Part shown: piece by piece, positions 1 through 11,488 of the stretch
How the letters are laid out: the number at the start of each line of letters is the position of its first letter
Numbering within the stretch: the stretch's first letter is position 1
Source: Rhodocyclales bacterium RIFCSPLOWO2_02_FULL_63_24
Lineage (GTDB): Bacteria; Pseudomonadota; Gammaproteobacteria; Burkholderiales; Rhodocyclaceae
Direction of reading: 5' to 3'
DNA: 41,030 bases
Assembly (NCBI GenBank): GCA_001828935.1
Contig: MHZX01000123.1
Coordinates: 1-41,030, forward strand
The notes under the pieces: model-generated
The model's database searches: none
What the model was told of the DNA's origin: nothing
The model's input: the letters and a program-made list of their open reading frames with translations, nothing else
Translations under genes and position numbers: made by a program

Positions 1-104
1 CACCCGAGGCAGGAGCCTTGTGCGGTAGTTCCGCTCGCAGGGATCTGTGCGGGGGGCAGGGGGTAACCTCTGTCCCTACCGCGACCCCGCGGGTTGTCTC
101 GGGT

Positions 105-133
105 TTGCGATAGATGATGTGACGAGCTATAAT
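105..133 (+). promoter_or_regulatory. sigma70-type promoter of the carA operon
   Basis: A perfect -10 hexamer TATAAT (128-133) stands 17 bp downstream of TTGCGA (105-110), which matches 4 of 6 positions of the -35 consensus. It lies about 80 bp before the carA start, so transcription would leave a leader of about 75 nt. The first 100 bases hold no recognisable gene; I saw no PyrR-type or other attenuator that I could defend. Confidence 0.7.
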
Positions 134-213
134 TTAAAGGTTTGCCGGACGCTATGTGAATCAAGCGGTGTCCGGTTCCGATTGCCGAATTGCCTTGTTC
201 CGGGAGATCCATC

Positions 214-1356
214 GTGTCTCACTTTCCGCCCGCCCTTCTTGCCTTGGCCGACGGAACGGTGTTTAGAGGCAAAGGCGTTGGCGCCAGCGGCAGCAGCGTG
301 GGCGAAGTCGTATTCAATACCGCGTTGACCGGCTACCAGGAAATCCTGACCGATCCGTCCTACGCCCGCCAGATCGTCACGCTGACCTATCCGCATATCG
401 GCAACTACGGAGTCAATAGCGAAGACTGCGAGGCGGGGCGCATTCATGCGGCCGGGCTGGTGATTCGCGATCTGCCATTGCTGGCCTCGAACTTCCGCAG
501 CGAACAATCCATCGATGCCTATCTGCGTGCCGAGAAGGTGCTTGGATTGGCCGACATCGATACGCGCAAACTGACCCGCATCCTGCGTGAAAAGGGCGCG
601 CAGGCCGGATGCCTGATGGCGGGTGAGCAACTCGATGCCGATACTGCCGTGGCCCAAGCGCGCGCTTTCCCTGGATTGGCCGGGATGGACCTGGCGCAGG
701 TGGTCAGTGCGCGGGAGCCCTACTCCTGGAGCGAAGGTGAATGGAAGCTTGGTGACGGCTTTGCGCGTCCGGACAGTTTCCGTTTCAATGTCGTTGCCTA
801 TGATTTCGGCGTCAAGCGCAACATTCTGCGCATGCTGGCTTCGCGCGGCTGCAAGCTCACCGTGGTGCCGGCCAGGACATCGGCTGCGGAGGTGCTGGCG
901 CTGAATCCCGATGGCATCTTCCTGTCCAACGGACCTGGCGATCCCGAGCCTTGCGACTATGCCGTGGCGGCGATCCGCGAGTTTCTTGAACGGCGCCTGC
1001 CAACTTTCGGCATCTGCCTTGGCCATCAGTTGATGGGCCTGGCGGCCGGCGGCAAGACAATGAAAATGAAATTCGGCCACCACGGCGCCAATCATCCAGT
1101 CAAGGATCTCGATTCGGGACAGGTGCTGATCACCAGCCAGAATCATGGCTTTGCGGTAAATCCGGGCAGCCTGCCACAGAACGTGAAAGTAACCCACGTT
1201 TCGCTGTTCGACGGCAGCTTGCAGGGTATGGCGTGGACCGATCGGCCGGCGTTCTGTTTTCAGGGGCATCCCGAAGCCAGTCCAGGCCCGCACGATGTGG
1301 CCTATCTGTTCGACCGCTTTATTCAGTCGATGGCTGCGCAGCGGCCGGCGCACTGA
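214..1356 (+). CDS. carA: carbamoyl-phosphate synthase small subunit
   Basis: Glutaminase subunit of carbamoyl-phosphate synthase: it hydrolyses glutamine and passes ammonia to CarB for pyrimidine and arginine synthesis in the cytoplasm. The 380-residue product has the CPSase small-chain domain (about 1-140) and a class I glutamine amidotransferase domain (about 190-370). The catalytic triad is visible: Cys268 in FGICLGHQ, and His352 and Glu354 in GHPEAS, almost the E. coli numbering. I chose GTG 214 because GGGAGA sits 6 nt upstream and the protein then begins like the family ([17 protein letters not shown]); an upstream TTG at 190 has no ribosome site. The partner carB is separated from it by leuE, and the three genes run in the same direction with short gaps, so one transcript is likely. 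Confidence 0.96.
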   Translation: MSHFPPALLALADGTVFRGKGVGASGSSVGEVVFNTALTGYQEILTDPSYARQIVTLTYPHIGNYGVNSEDCEAGRIHAAGLVIRDLPLLASNFRSEQSIDAYLRAEKVLGLADIDTRKLTRILREKGAQAGCLMAGEQLDADTAVAQARAFPGLAGMDLAQVVSAREPYSWSEGEWKLGDGFARPDSFRFNVVAYDFGVKRNILRMLASRGCKLTVVPARTSAAEVLALNPDGIFLSNGPGDPEPCDYAVAAIREFLERRLPTFGICLGHQLMGLAAGGKTMKMKFGHHGANHPVKDLDSGQVLITSQNHGFAVNPGSLPQNVKVTHVSLFDGSLQGMAWTDRPAFCFQGHPEASPGPHDVAYLFDRFIQSMAAQRPAH

Positions 1357-1375
1357 GGCCATCGCGAACCCGCCC

Positions 1376-2023
1376 ATGTTCTACGGCATCACCGATCTCG
1401 CCACCTATGTGCTGGGGACGATTTTCATCGTCCTGCTGCCGGGGCCGAATTCGCTCTATGTTCTGTCGGTGGCGTCGCAGCGCGGCGTTCGCGCCGGCTA
1501 TTTCGGGGCCTGCGGGATTTTTGTCGGCGACGCGATTCTGATGGTGCTCTCGGCGACCGGCGTGACGTCTCTGCTGCAGGCCAGTCCGGCACTGTTCATG
1601 GTACTCAAGACGATCGGCGCGGCCTATCTGGCGTGGCTGGGTATCGGTCTCCTGAGGGCGGCGTGGGAGCTGTGGCAGGTTCGGGCGCTGGTGCCGCCGA
1701 CGCAGCCGAGAGTGGACGCGACGCGACCCTTCCGCACCGCACTGGTCATCAGCCTGATGAACCCCAAGGCGATCATGTTTTTTGTTTCCTTCTTCATCCA
1801 GTTCGTCGATCCGGGTTATGCCTATCCGGCGCTCTCCTTTGCCATTCTCGGACTGATCTGCCAGATCATCAGCGGGGTATACCTGTCCGCGTTGATTCTG
1901 GGGGGCGCCCATCTGGCGCAACAGTTCCGCAGTCGGCGCCGGCTTGCCGCCGGGGCAACGGGCGGGGTGGGCGCAATGTTTATCGTTTTCGGCGTCAGGC
2001 TCGCCGATTCGACCCTGAATTGA
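1376..2023 (+). CDS. leuE: LysE/RhtB-family amino-acid exporter, LeuE-like
   Basis: Inner-membrane exporter of the LysE/RhtB family, 215 residues with about six hydrophobic segments. It contains the family's N-terminal signature (FIVLLPGPNSLYVL, residues about 17-30) and, near 130, the NPKA motif followed by FFVSFF. From memory it aligns along its length with E. coli LeuE, an exporter of leucine and some analogues, including the YGI start and the ACGIFVGDA stretch. The substrate is therefore inferred. The gene sits 19 nt after carA and 24 nt before carB, inside what is usually a two-gene unit. Start ATG 1376 gives the family N-terminus; an earlier in-frame ATG at 1295 would overlap carA. Confidence 0.88.
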   Translation: MFYGITDLATYVLGTIFIVLLPGPNSLYVLSVASQRGVRAGYFGACGIFVGDAILMVLSATGVTSLLQASPALFMVLKTIGAAYLAWLGIGLLRAAWELWQVRALVPPTQPRVDATRPFRTALVISLMNPKAIMFFVSFFIQFVDPGYAYPALSFAILGLICQIISGVYLSALILGGAHLAQQFRSRRRLAAGATGGVGAMFIVFGVRLADSTLN

Positions 2024-2047
2024 CAGGCACACCAGGCACAACAAGTC

Positions 2048-5289
<3,242 letters not shown>

Positions 5290-5293
<4 letters not shown>

Positions 5294-5769
5294 GTGGAAA
5301 ATACCCCATTACCCTGCGTGGTGCCGAACTGCTGCGAAAAGAGTTGCAGCGCCTGAAGACGGTCGATCGTCCGTCCGTGATAGCCGCCATCGCCGAGGCC
5401 CGTTCGCACGGCGATCTCTCGGAGAACGCCGAGTACGATGCCGCCAAGGAGCGGCAAGGCTTCATCGAAGGCCGCATCAAGGAGGTCGAAGGCAAGCTCG
5501 GCAATGCGCAGATCATCGATCCGGCATCGCTTGATGCCGATGGCCGCGTCGTGTTCGGTTCCACCGTCGAGCTGGAGGACATGGACAGCGGCAACATCGT
5601 GACGTATCAGATCGTTGGCGATGACGAGGCCGACATCAAGGCCGCCATGATTTCCCTGAACTCCCCGGTGGCGCGTGCGCTGATCGGCAAGTTTGCCGGC
5701 GACGTCGCCGAGGTGCAGACGCCGGGCGGGCAGCGCGAGTACGAAATACTCGACGTCAAATATATTTAG
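5290..5769 (+). CDS. greA: transcription elongation factor GreA
   Basis: GreA rescues backtracked RNA polymerase by stimulating cleavage of the nascent RNA 3' end. The 159-residue protein has the normal length and layout: an N-terminal antiparallel coiled coil (about 1-75) with the two acidic tip residues in the [13 protein letters not shown] stretch, then the globular C-terminal domain with the GxxVxLxD-like start ([10 protein letters not shown]) and a PVARALIGK motif. It overlaps carB by 4 nt, and its stop codon directly abuts the ATG of the next gene, so it is inside the car transcript. Confidence 0.96.
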
Positions 5770-6234
5770 ATGAAGGCTTTGGCGTCCGCGCTCTACAGCA
5801 TCGCCGTTGCGGTCTGGGTCGGCGGGCTGCTGGCGATCGGCTTGATCGCCGCCCCCGTGTTATTCACTCAACTCGCGGATCGCGCCGTGGCAGGCAATCT
5901 GGCTGGCGCGATGTTCTCGATCACCGCCTGGGTCGGCCTCGCCTGCGGTGGCTACCTGATATTGTTCGTGATAGGCGCCAAGGGTTGGCGGGCGATCAAA
6001 TCCAGCGTGTTCTGGATCGTGCTGTTGATGCTCGCCCTGACCATCGCCGGCCACTTTGGTGTGCAACCGATATTGATGCAACTGAAGGCGGATGCCTTGC
6101 CGCGCCAAGTAATGGAAAGCGCATTGCGCGATCGCTTTCAGACCTGGCACGGCGTGTCGAGTGCGCTTTATCTGGTGCAGTCCCTGCTCGGGATTGCGCT
6201 GACGATCCTGCAGGATCGGGGCAGGGGGCGCTAG
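5770..6234 (+). CDS. DUF4149-type small inner-membrane protein
   Basis: A 154-residue membrane protein with four predicted hydrophobic segments (about 5-25, 43-66, 80-99 and 125-147) and no catalytic motif I can see. It looks like the DUF4149 proteins that follow greA in many betaproteobacteria; the function is unknown. The ATG follows the greA stop with no gap. Its TAG stop lies in a CTAG palindrome that also supplies the stop of the convergent yhbY, so the two genes overlap by 4 nt. Confidence 0.8.
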   Translation: MKALASALYSIAVAVWVGGLLAIGLIAAPVLFTQLADRAVAGNLAGAMFSITAWVGLACGGYLILFVIGAKGWRAIKSSVFWIVLLMLALTIAGHFGVQPILMQLKADALPRQVMESALRDRFQTWHGVSSALYLVQSLLGIALTILQDRGRGR

Positions 6235-6608
6235 CGCTTGCGGTTGCGGGCTTCGGTGCGCGCGGCGGCCTGCTTCTTGGTGGCCGGCGCAGCCTTGCGC
6301 CGTGATGCCAGCGCCGACTCCTGTGCGGCAACATCCTTTGGGTTCTCGCGCCAGAGCACCAGCAGGTTGCCGATGTGTTGTACTGCGGCGCAGTTGAGTG
6401 CGCCGCAGATTTCCGCGAACAATGCCTCGCGATCCTCGCGTTCGATGCCGTAAAGTCGCAGCTTGATCAGTTCGTGGGCCTTGAGGCAGCGGTCGATTTC
6501 CGCCAGGACGGAAGGCGTCAGGCCTTTCTGGCTGATGGAAACGACGGGATTCAGGTGGTGCGCGGCGGCTCTCAGGGCGCGGCGCTGGGCGGGAGCAAGT
6601 TCAGTCAT
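6231..6608 (-). CDS. yhbY: YhbY/CRS1-type ribosome-associated RNA-binding protein
   Basis: Single CRS1-YhbY (CRM) domain protein of 125 residues, a family associated with pre-50S ribosomal particles. The core (about 5-95) shows the [13 protein letters not shown] strand-loop, the HELIKLR segment and the IGxxLVLWR ending. The last 30 residues are a basic Lys/Ala/Arg tail beyond the usual domain. That tail contains a diverged copy of the window's dispersed 26-bp repeat, read as QESALASRR. It is transcribed away from rlmE, with only 14 nt between the two start codons, an arrangement seen in many proteobacteria. Confidence 0.92.
   Translation of the reverse strand: MTELAPAQRRALRAAAHHLNPVVSISQKGLTPSVLAEIDRCLKAHELIKLRLYGIEREDREALFAEICGALNCAAVQHIGNLLVLWRENPKDVAAQESALASRRKAAPATKKQAAARTEARNRKR
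6298..6323 (-). repeat. diverged copy of dispersed 26-bp repeat, inside yhbY
   Basis: On the minus strand this reads CAGGAGTCGGCGCTGG followed by CATCACGGCG, matching the other copies except at 2-3 positions. It is translated as part of the basic C-terminal tail of YhbY. Other copies are at 16945, 24425, 29166, 31809, 35254 and 40474. Confidence 0.55.
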
Positions 6609-6622
6609 GGCGGGATTGTAAC

Positions 6623-7264
6623 GTGAGCGGCAAAGTCGAGAGCAACAAGAAGAACAAGACCAACAAGGCTTGGATCACCGAGCACGTCAATGATGCCTAT
6701 GTGCAGCGCGCCAGGGCCGAGGGTTGGCGTTCCCGTGCCGCCTTCAAATTGATCGAGATAGACGACAAGGACAAGTTGCTCAGGCCAGGCATGACTGTGG
6801 TCGACCTGGGTTCCGCTCCTGGCAGCTGGTCGCAGGTTGCCGCCAGGCGCGTGATGCCCGGCGGGCGGTTGATCGCGCTCGATCTGCTGCCGATGGATCC
6901 TGTACATGGCGTCGAGTTCATTCAGGGGGATTTCCGCGACGACGCGGTGCTGCAAGCGCTGACCGCAGCGCTCGATGGCCGCCAGGTTGACCTTGTATTG
7001 TCGGACATGGCCCCCAATATGTCGGGTATTGCCGTGGTCGATCAGGCGCGGGTAATGCATTTGGCGGAACTCACACTGGAATTTTGCGCACTGCACCTGA
7101 AACCCGGAGGTGCCATGCTGACCAAGGTTTTTCAGGGAGACGGCTTCATGGAGTTGCGCAACGCCTTGCAGACGCAGTTTCAGATATTGCAGATGAGAAA
7201 GCCGGCCGCTTCGCGCAATCGCAGCGCCGAGATTTACCTGTTGGCGCGGGGCAAGCGGGGTTGA
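6623..7264 (+). CDS. rlmE: 23S rRNA 2'-O-methyltransferase RlmE (FtsJ/RrmJ)
   Basis: SAM-dependent methyltransferase that 2'-O-methylates U2552 (E. coli numbering) in the A loop of 23S rRNA. The 213-residue protein carries the SAM-binding motif [10 protein letters not shown] (61-70) and the full K-D-K-E catalytic set: Lys42 (AFKLIE), Asp128 (SDMAPN), Lys168 (TKVFQG) and Glu203 (SAEIYL). The N-terminus is rich in Lys/Asn as expected for rRNA binding. The start is GTG 6623. It precedes ftsH, the classical ftsJ-ftsH order. Confidence 0.96.
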   Translation: MSGKVESNKKNKTNKAWITEHVNDAYVQRARAEGWRSRAAFKLIEIDDKDKLLRPGMTVVDLGSAPGSWSQVAARRVMPGGRLIALDLLPMDPVHGVEFIQGDFRDDAVLQALTAALDGRQVDLVLSDMAPNMSGIAVVDQARVMHLAELTLEFCALHLKPGGAMLTKVFQGDGFMELRNALQTQFQILQMRKPAASRNRSAEIYLLARGKRG

Positions 7265-7281
7265 TGGGTGACGGATGCGGT

Positions 7282-7310
7282 TTGCAGGGTATTGGAATCA
7301 GCATTAGAAT
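7282..7310 (+). promoter_or_regulatory. candidate ftsH promoter
   Basis: TTGCAG (7282-7287) and TAGAAT (7305-7310) are separated by 17 bp, about 44 bp upstream of the ftsH start. The -10 matches 5 of 6 positions; the -35 only 3 of 6, so it may depend on another sigma factor or activator. Confidence 0.45.
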
Positions 7311-7353
7311 GAACTGATATGTAATCCCGACCGAGGGAAAGAGAGGCTCCACC

Positions 7354-9237
7354 TTGAATAATATGTTCAAAAATATGGCGATCTGGCTGGTGATAGGCAT
7401 CGTCCTGATGACCGTGTTCAACCAGTTCAACACGCGCCAGACCGTCCTCGGTTCGCTGGAGTATTCCCAGTTCCTCGAAGAGGTGAAGCAGGGGCGCATC
7501 ACCAAGGTGGTGATTCAGGGGCGCACCCTGGAAGCCACCACGACCGACGGCAAGCGGATTACCACCTACGCGCCGCCGGACTTGTGGATGGTGTCAGATT
7601 TGCTGAAGAACAATGTCAAGGTGGTTGCCAAGCCCGAGGAAGAGCAATCCTTCCTGACCAGCATTTTCGTTTCGTGGTTCCCGATGCTGCTGCTGATCGG
7701 CGTCTGGGTTTTCTTCATGCGCCAGATGCAGGGCGGCGGCAAGGGCGGCGCCTTTTCCTTCGGCAAGAGCCGCGCGCGGATGATGGATGAATCGTCCAAC
7801 ACCATCACCTTTGCCGACGTGGCGGGTTGCGATGAAGCGAAGGAAGAAGTCTACGAAATGGTGGACTTCCTGCGCGATCCCTCGAAATTCCAGAAACTCG
7901 GCGGTCGCATTCCGCGTGGCGTGCTGCTGGTCGGCTCGCCCGGCACCGGCAAGACCCTGCTGGCCAAGGCCATTGCCGGCGAGGCCAAGGTGCCTTTCTT
8001 CTCGATTTCTGGTTCCGACTTCGTCGAGATGTTCGTCGGCGTTGGCGCCGCGCGCGTGCGCGACATGTTCGACCAGGCCAAGAAAGCGGCACCCTGCATC
8101 ATCTTCATCGACGAGCTCGATGCCGTCGGCCGCCAGCGTGGTGCCGGCCTTGGCGGTGGCAATGACGAGCGAGAACAGACCCTGAACCAGATGCTGGTCG
8201 AGATGGACGGCTTCGAGCCGTCGGTGGGCGTCATCGTGGTGGCCGCCACCAACCGTCCCGACGTACTCGACCCGGCGTTGCTGCGCCCGGGCCGTTTCGA
8301 CCGCCAGGTCGTGGTGCCGCTGCCCGACATTCGCGGCCGCGAGCAGATTCTAAAAGTGCATATGCGCAAGGTGCCGGTGGCCCCGGATATCGACGCATCG
8401 ATTCTGGCCCGTGGCTGCCCCGGATTCTCCGGCGCCGATCTGGCCAACCTGGTCAATGAAGCCGCGTTGTTTGCCGCGCGCGGTAACAAGCGCCTGGTGG
8501 ACATGGAAGACTTCGAGCGCGCCAAGGACAAGATCATGATGGGCGCCGAGCGCCGCTCGATGGTCATGCCCGAAGAGGAGCGCAAGAACACCGCCTACCA
8601 CGAGTCGGGTCACGCCGTGGTGGCCAAGCTGCTGCCGAAGACCGATCCTGTGCACAAGGTCACCATCATCCCGCGTGGCCGCGCGCTCGGCCTGACCATG
8701 CAGTTGCCCGACCAGGAGCGCTACAGCCAGGATCGCGAACGCCTGCTCAGCACCATTACCGTGCTGTTCGGCGGTCGCATCGCAGAAGAGTTGTTCATGC
8801 AGCAGATGACCACCGGCGCCTCCAACGATTTCCAGCGCGCGACTGATCTGGCGCGGCGCATGGTGACGCAGTGGGGCATGTCCGACAGCCTGGGGCCGAT
8901 GGTGTATGGCGAAGAGGAAGGCGAGATTTTCCTCGGCCGTTCCGTCACCACGCACAAGAACGTCTCCGAATCCACCATGCAGAAGGTGGATACCGAGATT
9001 CGCCGCATCCTCGACGAGCAGTACGCGCGTGCGCGCCGGCTGCTGGAAGACAACCGCGACAAGGTCGAGGCGATGACCGCGGCCCTGCTGGAACTGGAAA
9101 CCATCGACGCCGACCAGATCAACGACATCATGGCCGGCCTGCCGCCGCGTCCGCCCAAGCCGTCCAGCGCACCGCCGGCGCCGAGAGGCGGCGACAGCGC
9201 GCCGGGACCCGAGCCGACCGCCCCGGCACCGGCCTGA
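7354..9237 (+). CDS. ftsH: ATP-dependent zinc metalloprotease FtsH
   Basis: Membrane-anchored AAA+ protease that degrades unassembled membrane proteins and regulatory proteins. The 627-residue protein has two N-terminal membrane segments (about 8-26 and 102-125) around a periplasmic domain, an AAA+ module with Walker A GSPGTGKT (194-201) and Walker B IIFIDE (ending at Glu254), and an M41 peptidase domain with HESGH (416-420) and the third zinc ligand Asp492. The Walker A second residue is Ser rather than the common Pro. The start is TTG 7354, preceded by GAGAGG; the alternative ATG 7363 would lose three residues. The C-terminal 30 residues are a Pro/Ala-rich tail. Confidence 0.96.
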   Translation: MNNMFKNMAIWLVIGIVLMTVFNQFNTRQTVLGSLEYSQFLEEVKQGRITKVVIQGRTLEATTTDGKRITTYAPPDLWMVSDLLKNNVKVVAKPEEEQSFLTSIFVSWFPMLLLIGVWVFFMRQMQGGGKGGAFSFGKSRARMMDESSNTITFADVAGCDEAKEEVYEMVDFLRDPSKFQKLGGRIPRGVLLVGSPGTGKTLLAKAIAGEAKVPFFSISGSDFVEMFVGVGAARVRDMFDQAKKAAPCIIFIDELDAVGRQRGAGLGGGNDEREQTLNQMLVEMDGFEPSVGVIVVAATNRPDVLDPALLRPGRFDRQVVVPLPDIRGREQILKVHMRKVPVAPDIDASILARGCPGFSGADLANLVNEAALFAARGNKRLVDMEDFERAKDKIMMGAERRSMVMPEEERKNTAYHESGHAVVAKLLPKTDPVHKVTIIPRGRALGLTMQLPDQERYSQDRERLLSTITVLFGGRIAEELFMQQMTTGASNDFQRATDLARRMVTQWGMSDSLGPMVYGEEEGEIFLGRSVTTHKNVSESTMQKVDTEIRRILDEQYARARRLLEDNRDKVEAMTAALLELETIDADQINDIMAGLPPRPPKPSSAPPAPRGGDSAPGPEPTAPAPA

Positions 9238-9257
9238 TCCTTATCACAGCTCTTATG

Positions 9258-9297
9258 GGCCGCCGAAGCAGAACCGATTCGGCGGCCTCCGTTTTTT
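9258..9297 (+). terminator. rho-independent terminator after ftsH
   Basis: A 10-bp perfect stem (GGCCGCCGAA at 9258-9267 with TTCGGCGGCC at 9278-9287), a 10-nt loop and a T-rich tract with six consecutive T. It lies between the ftsH stop and the folP start, so folP-glmM either read through it or start from an unseen promoter. Confidence 0.85.
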
Positions 9298-9298
9298 C

Positions 9299-10129
9299 AT
9301 GACCGAGACTTTTCACTGCGGCCGCTTTGTGCTCAATGCCGAGCGTCCGCTCATCATGGGCATCGTCAACCTGTCCGACGATTCCTTTTCAGGCGATGGC
9401 CTGCGCGGCGATATCGACGGCGCCATCGCGCAAGGTCGGCGCTTGGTCGATGAAGGGGCGCATATTCTTGACCTTGGCGCCGAATCCTCGCGGCCGGGCG
9501 CGGCGCCGGTGCCTGTGCAGCAGGAGATCGATCGCCTGCTGCCGGTGATCGAAGCCCTGCACGATTGTGGCGTGCCGCTCTCGGTCGACAGCGCCAAGCC
9601 GGAAGTAATGCGCGTCGCGCTGGCAGCCGGTGCCGACATGATCAACGACATTGCGGCGCTGCGCGCTCCGGGCGCGCTGGACATCGTCGCCGCCAGCACC
9701 GCGGGGATTTGCCTGATGCACATGCAGGGCGAACCCGGCACCATGCAGGAGGATCCGCACTACGTTGATGTCGTCGCCGAGGTCGCCGATTTTCTCGCCG
9801 AGCGGGTGGCCGCAGCCGAAGCGGCCGGCATTGCCCTGAGCCGGATCGCGGTCGATCCCGGTTTCGGCTTCGGCAAGACCCTGGAGCACAATATTGCCTT
9901 GCTGCGCCGCCTGGACGAACTGGTGGTGCCCGGCCTGCCCCTGCTGGTGGGGTTCTCGCGCAAATCGATGCTGGGCCTGCTGACCGGGCGTCCGGCAACC
10001 GAGCGAATCTACGCCGGTGTGGCGGCGCATGTGCTGGCGGTCATGCGTGGCGCACGTATCGTGCGCGTGCATGACGTCGCGGCGACGCGCGACGCGCTGG
10101 CGGTTCTGCAAGCCGTGGAGGATTACTGA
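9299..10129 (+). CDS. folP: dihydropteroate synthase
   Basis: Condenses 6-hydroxymethyl-dihydropterin diphosphate with p-aminobenzoate in folate synthesis; the target of sulfonamides. It has 276 residues, a TIM barrel of normal length. Recognisable family motifs are the first loop [15 protein letters not shown] (about 20-34), the pterin-binding ESSRPGA segment, DPGFGFGKT, and GFSRKSMLG near the C-terminus. The first loop departs from the usual MGIxNxTPDSFSDGG: the Thr-Pro pair near the sulfonamide/pABA site is Ser-Asp here. The ATG lies within the T-tract end of the ftsH terminator. The TGA shares its last base with the ATG of glmM. Confidence 0.94.
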   Translation: MTETFHCGRFVLNAERPLIMGIVNLSDDSFSGDGLRGDIDGAIAQGRRLVDEGAHILDLGAESSRPGAAPVPVQQEIDRLLPVIEALHDCGVPLSVDSAKPEVMRVALAAGADMINDIAALRAPGALDIVAASTAGICLMHMQGEPGTMQEDPHYVDVVAEVADFLAERVAAAEAAGIALSRIAVDPGFGFGKTLEHNIALLRRLDELVVPGLPLLVGFSRKSMLGLLTGRPATERIYAGVAAHVLAVMRGARIVRVHDVAATRDALAVLQAVEDY

Positions 10130-11484
10130 TGGGACGCAAGTATTTCGGCACCGACGGCGTGCGCGGACGTGTCGGCCAGGCGCCGATCACACCGGAGTTC
10201 GTCATGCGCCTCGGTTTTGCGGCAGGCTCCGCGCTGGTGGCGCGCGACGGTTTGCCGGCCAACGAACATCCCGCGGTGCTGGTCGGCAAGGACACGCGGA
10301 TTTCCGGTTACATGCTGGAAGCCGCGCTGGAGGCGGGGTTTTCTGCCGCCGGCGTCGACGTGATGTTGTGCGGGCCGATGCCGACGCCGGCGGTGGCCTA
10401 CCTGACGCGTGCGCTGCGTCTGCAGGCCGGCGTGGTGATTTCCGCCTCGCACAATCCCTATGACGACAACGGCATCAAGTTCTTCTCGGCCCAGGGCACC
10501 AAGCTGCCGGATGCGGTGGAACTCGACATCGAAGCACGGCTCGACCAGCCGATGACCTGCATGGAGTCGGCCAAGCTCGGCAAGGCGCGTCGCGTCGACG
10601 ACGCCGCCGGGCGCTACATCGAATTCTGTAAGAGCACCTTCCCCAACGATCTTGATCTGCGCGGCCTCAAGATCGTGGTGGACAGTGCTCACGGCGCCGC
10701 CTATCACGTCGCGCCCAGCGTGTTCCATGAACTCGGCGCCGAGATAGTCGGCGTTGGCGACACGCCGAACGGATTGAACATCAACCACGAAGTGGGCGCC
10801 ACGGCGCCCGCCGCCTTGCGCCGTGCCGTGCTGGAACACCGTGCCGACTGCGGCATCGCGCTCGACGGCGACGGTGACCGGTTGGTGATGGTCGATGCCG
10901 CCGGCGCACTCTACGACGGCGATCAACTGCTCTACGTGATTGCCCGCCAGCGTGCGCGCAATCAGTCGGTGCCCGGCGTGGCCGGTACCCTGATGAGCAA
11001 CCTCGGTTTCGAACACGCACTGGGGCGGCTGGGCATCGCCTGCGGCCGCGCCAAGGTCGGCGACCGCTATGTGCTGGAGATGATGAAGGAGAAGGGCTGG
11101 CTGCTCGGTGGCGAGAACTCGGGACACATCATCTGTCTCGATCGCCACACCACCGGCGACGGCATCATTGCCGCGCTGCAAGTGCTGGCCGCGTTGCGCG
11201 CGAGCGGCGAAACCCTGGCGCAGGCCTGTGCCGACCTGACGCTGTATCCGCAGAAGCTGGTCAACGTGCGGATGCCGGCGGGCTTCGACTGGAAATCCGA
11301 CGCCGGCATCGCCGCCGCCGCGCAAGCGGCCGAAACCCGCCTGGATGGCGCCGGCCGCGTACTGCTGCGTCCGTCAGGGACCGAGCCGCTGTTGCGGGTG
11401 ATGGTCGAGGGCCAGGACCGCGTTCTGGTGACGGAACAGGCGGAAGCCATCGCCGGAGCTGTGCGACAGGCTTTCGGCGAGTAG
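10129..11484 (+). CDS. glmM: phosphoglucosamine mutase
   Basis: Interconverts glucosamine-6-phosphate and glucosamine-1-phosphate, feeding UDP-GlcNAc for peptidoglycan and LPS. The 451 residues fit the family, with an N-terminal [10 protein letters not shown] start, the active phosphoserine loop ISASHNP (Ser107 as phosphoacceptor), the metal loop DGDGDR near 245, a sugar-binding GGENSGH loop near 325 and the phosphate-binding RPSGTEP near 406. It follows folP with a 1-nt overlap, the common folP-glmM pairing. Confidence 0.97.
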   Translation: MGRKYFGTDGVRGRVGQAPITPEFVMRLGFAAGSALVARDGLPANEHPAVLVGKDTRISGYMLEAALEAGFSAAGVDVMLCGPMPTPAVAYLTRALRLQAGVVISASHNPYDDNGIKFFSAQGTKLPDAVELDIEARLDQPMTCMESAKLGKARRVDDAAGRYIEFCKSTFPNDLDLRGLKIVVDSAHGAAYHVAPSVFHELGAEIVGVGDTPNGLNINHEVGATAPAALRRAVLEHRADCGIALDGDGDRLVMVDAAGALYDGDQLLYVIARQRARNQSVPGVAGTLMSNLGFEHALGRLGIACGRAKVGDRYVLEMMKEKGWLLGGENSGHIICLDRHTTGDGIIAALQVLAALRASGETLAQACADLTLYPQKLVNVRMPAGFDWKSDAGIAAAAQAAETRLDGAGRVLLRPSGTEPLLRVMVEGQDRVLVTEQAEAIAGAVRQAFGE

Positions 11485-11488
11485 CCGT

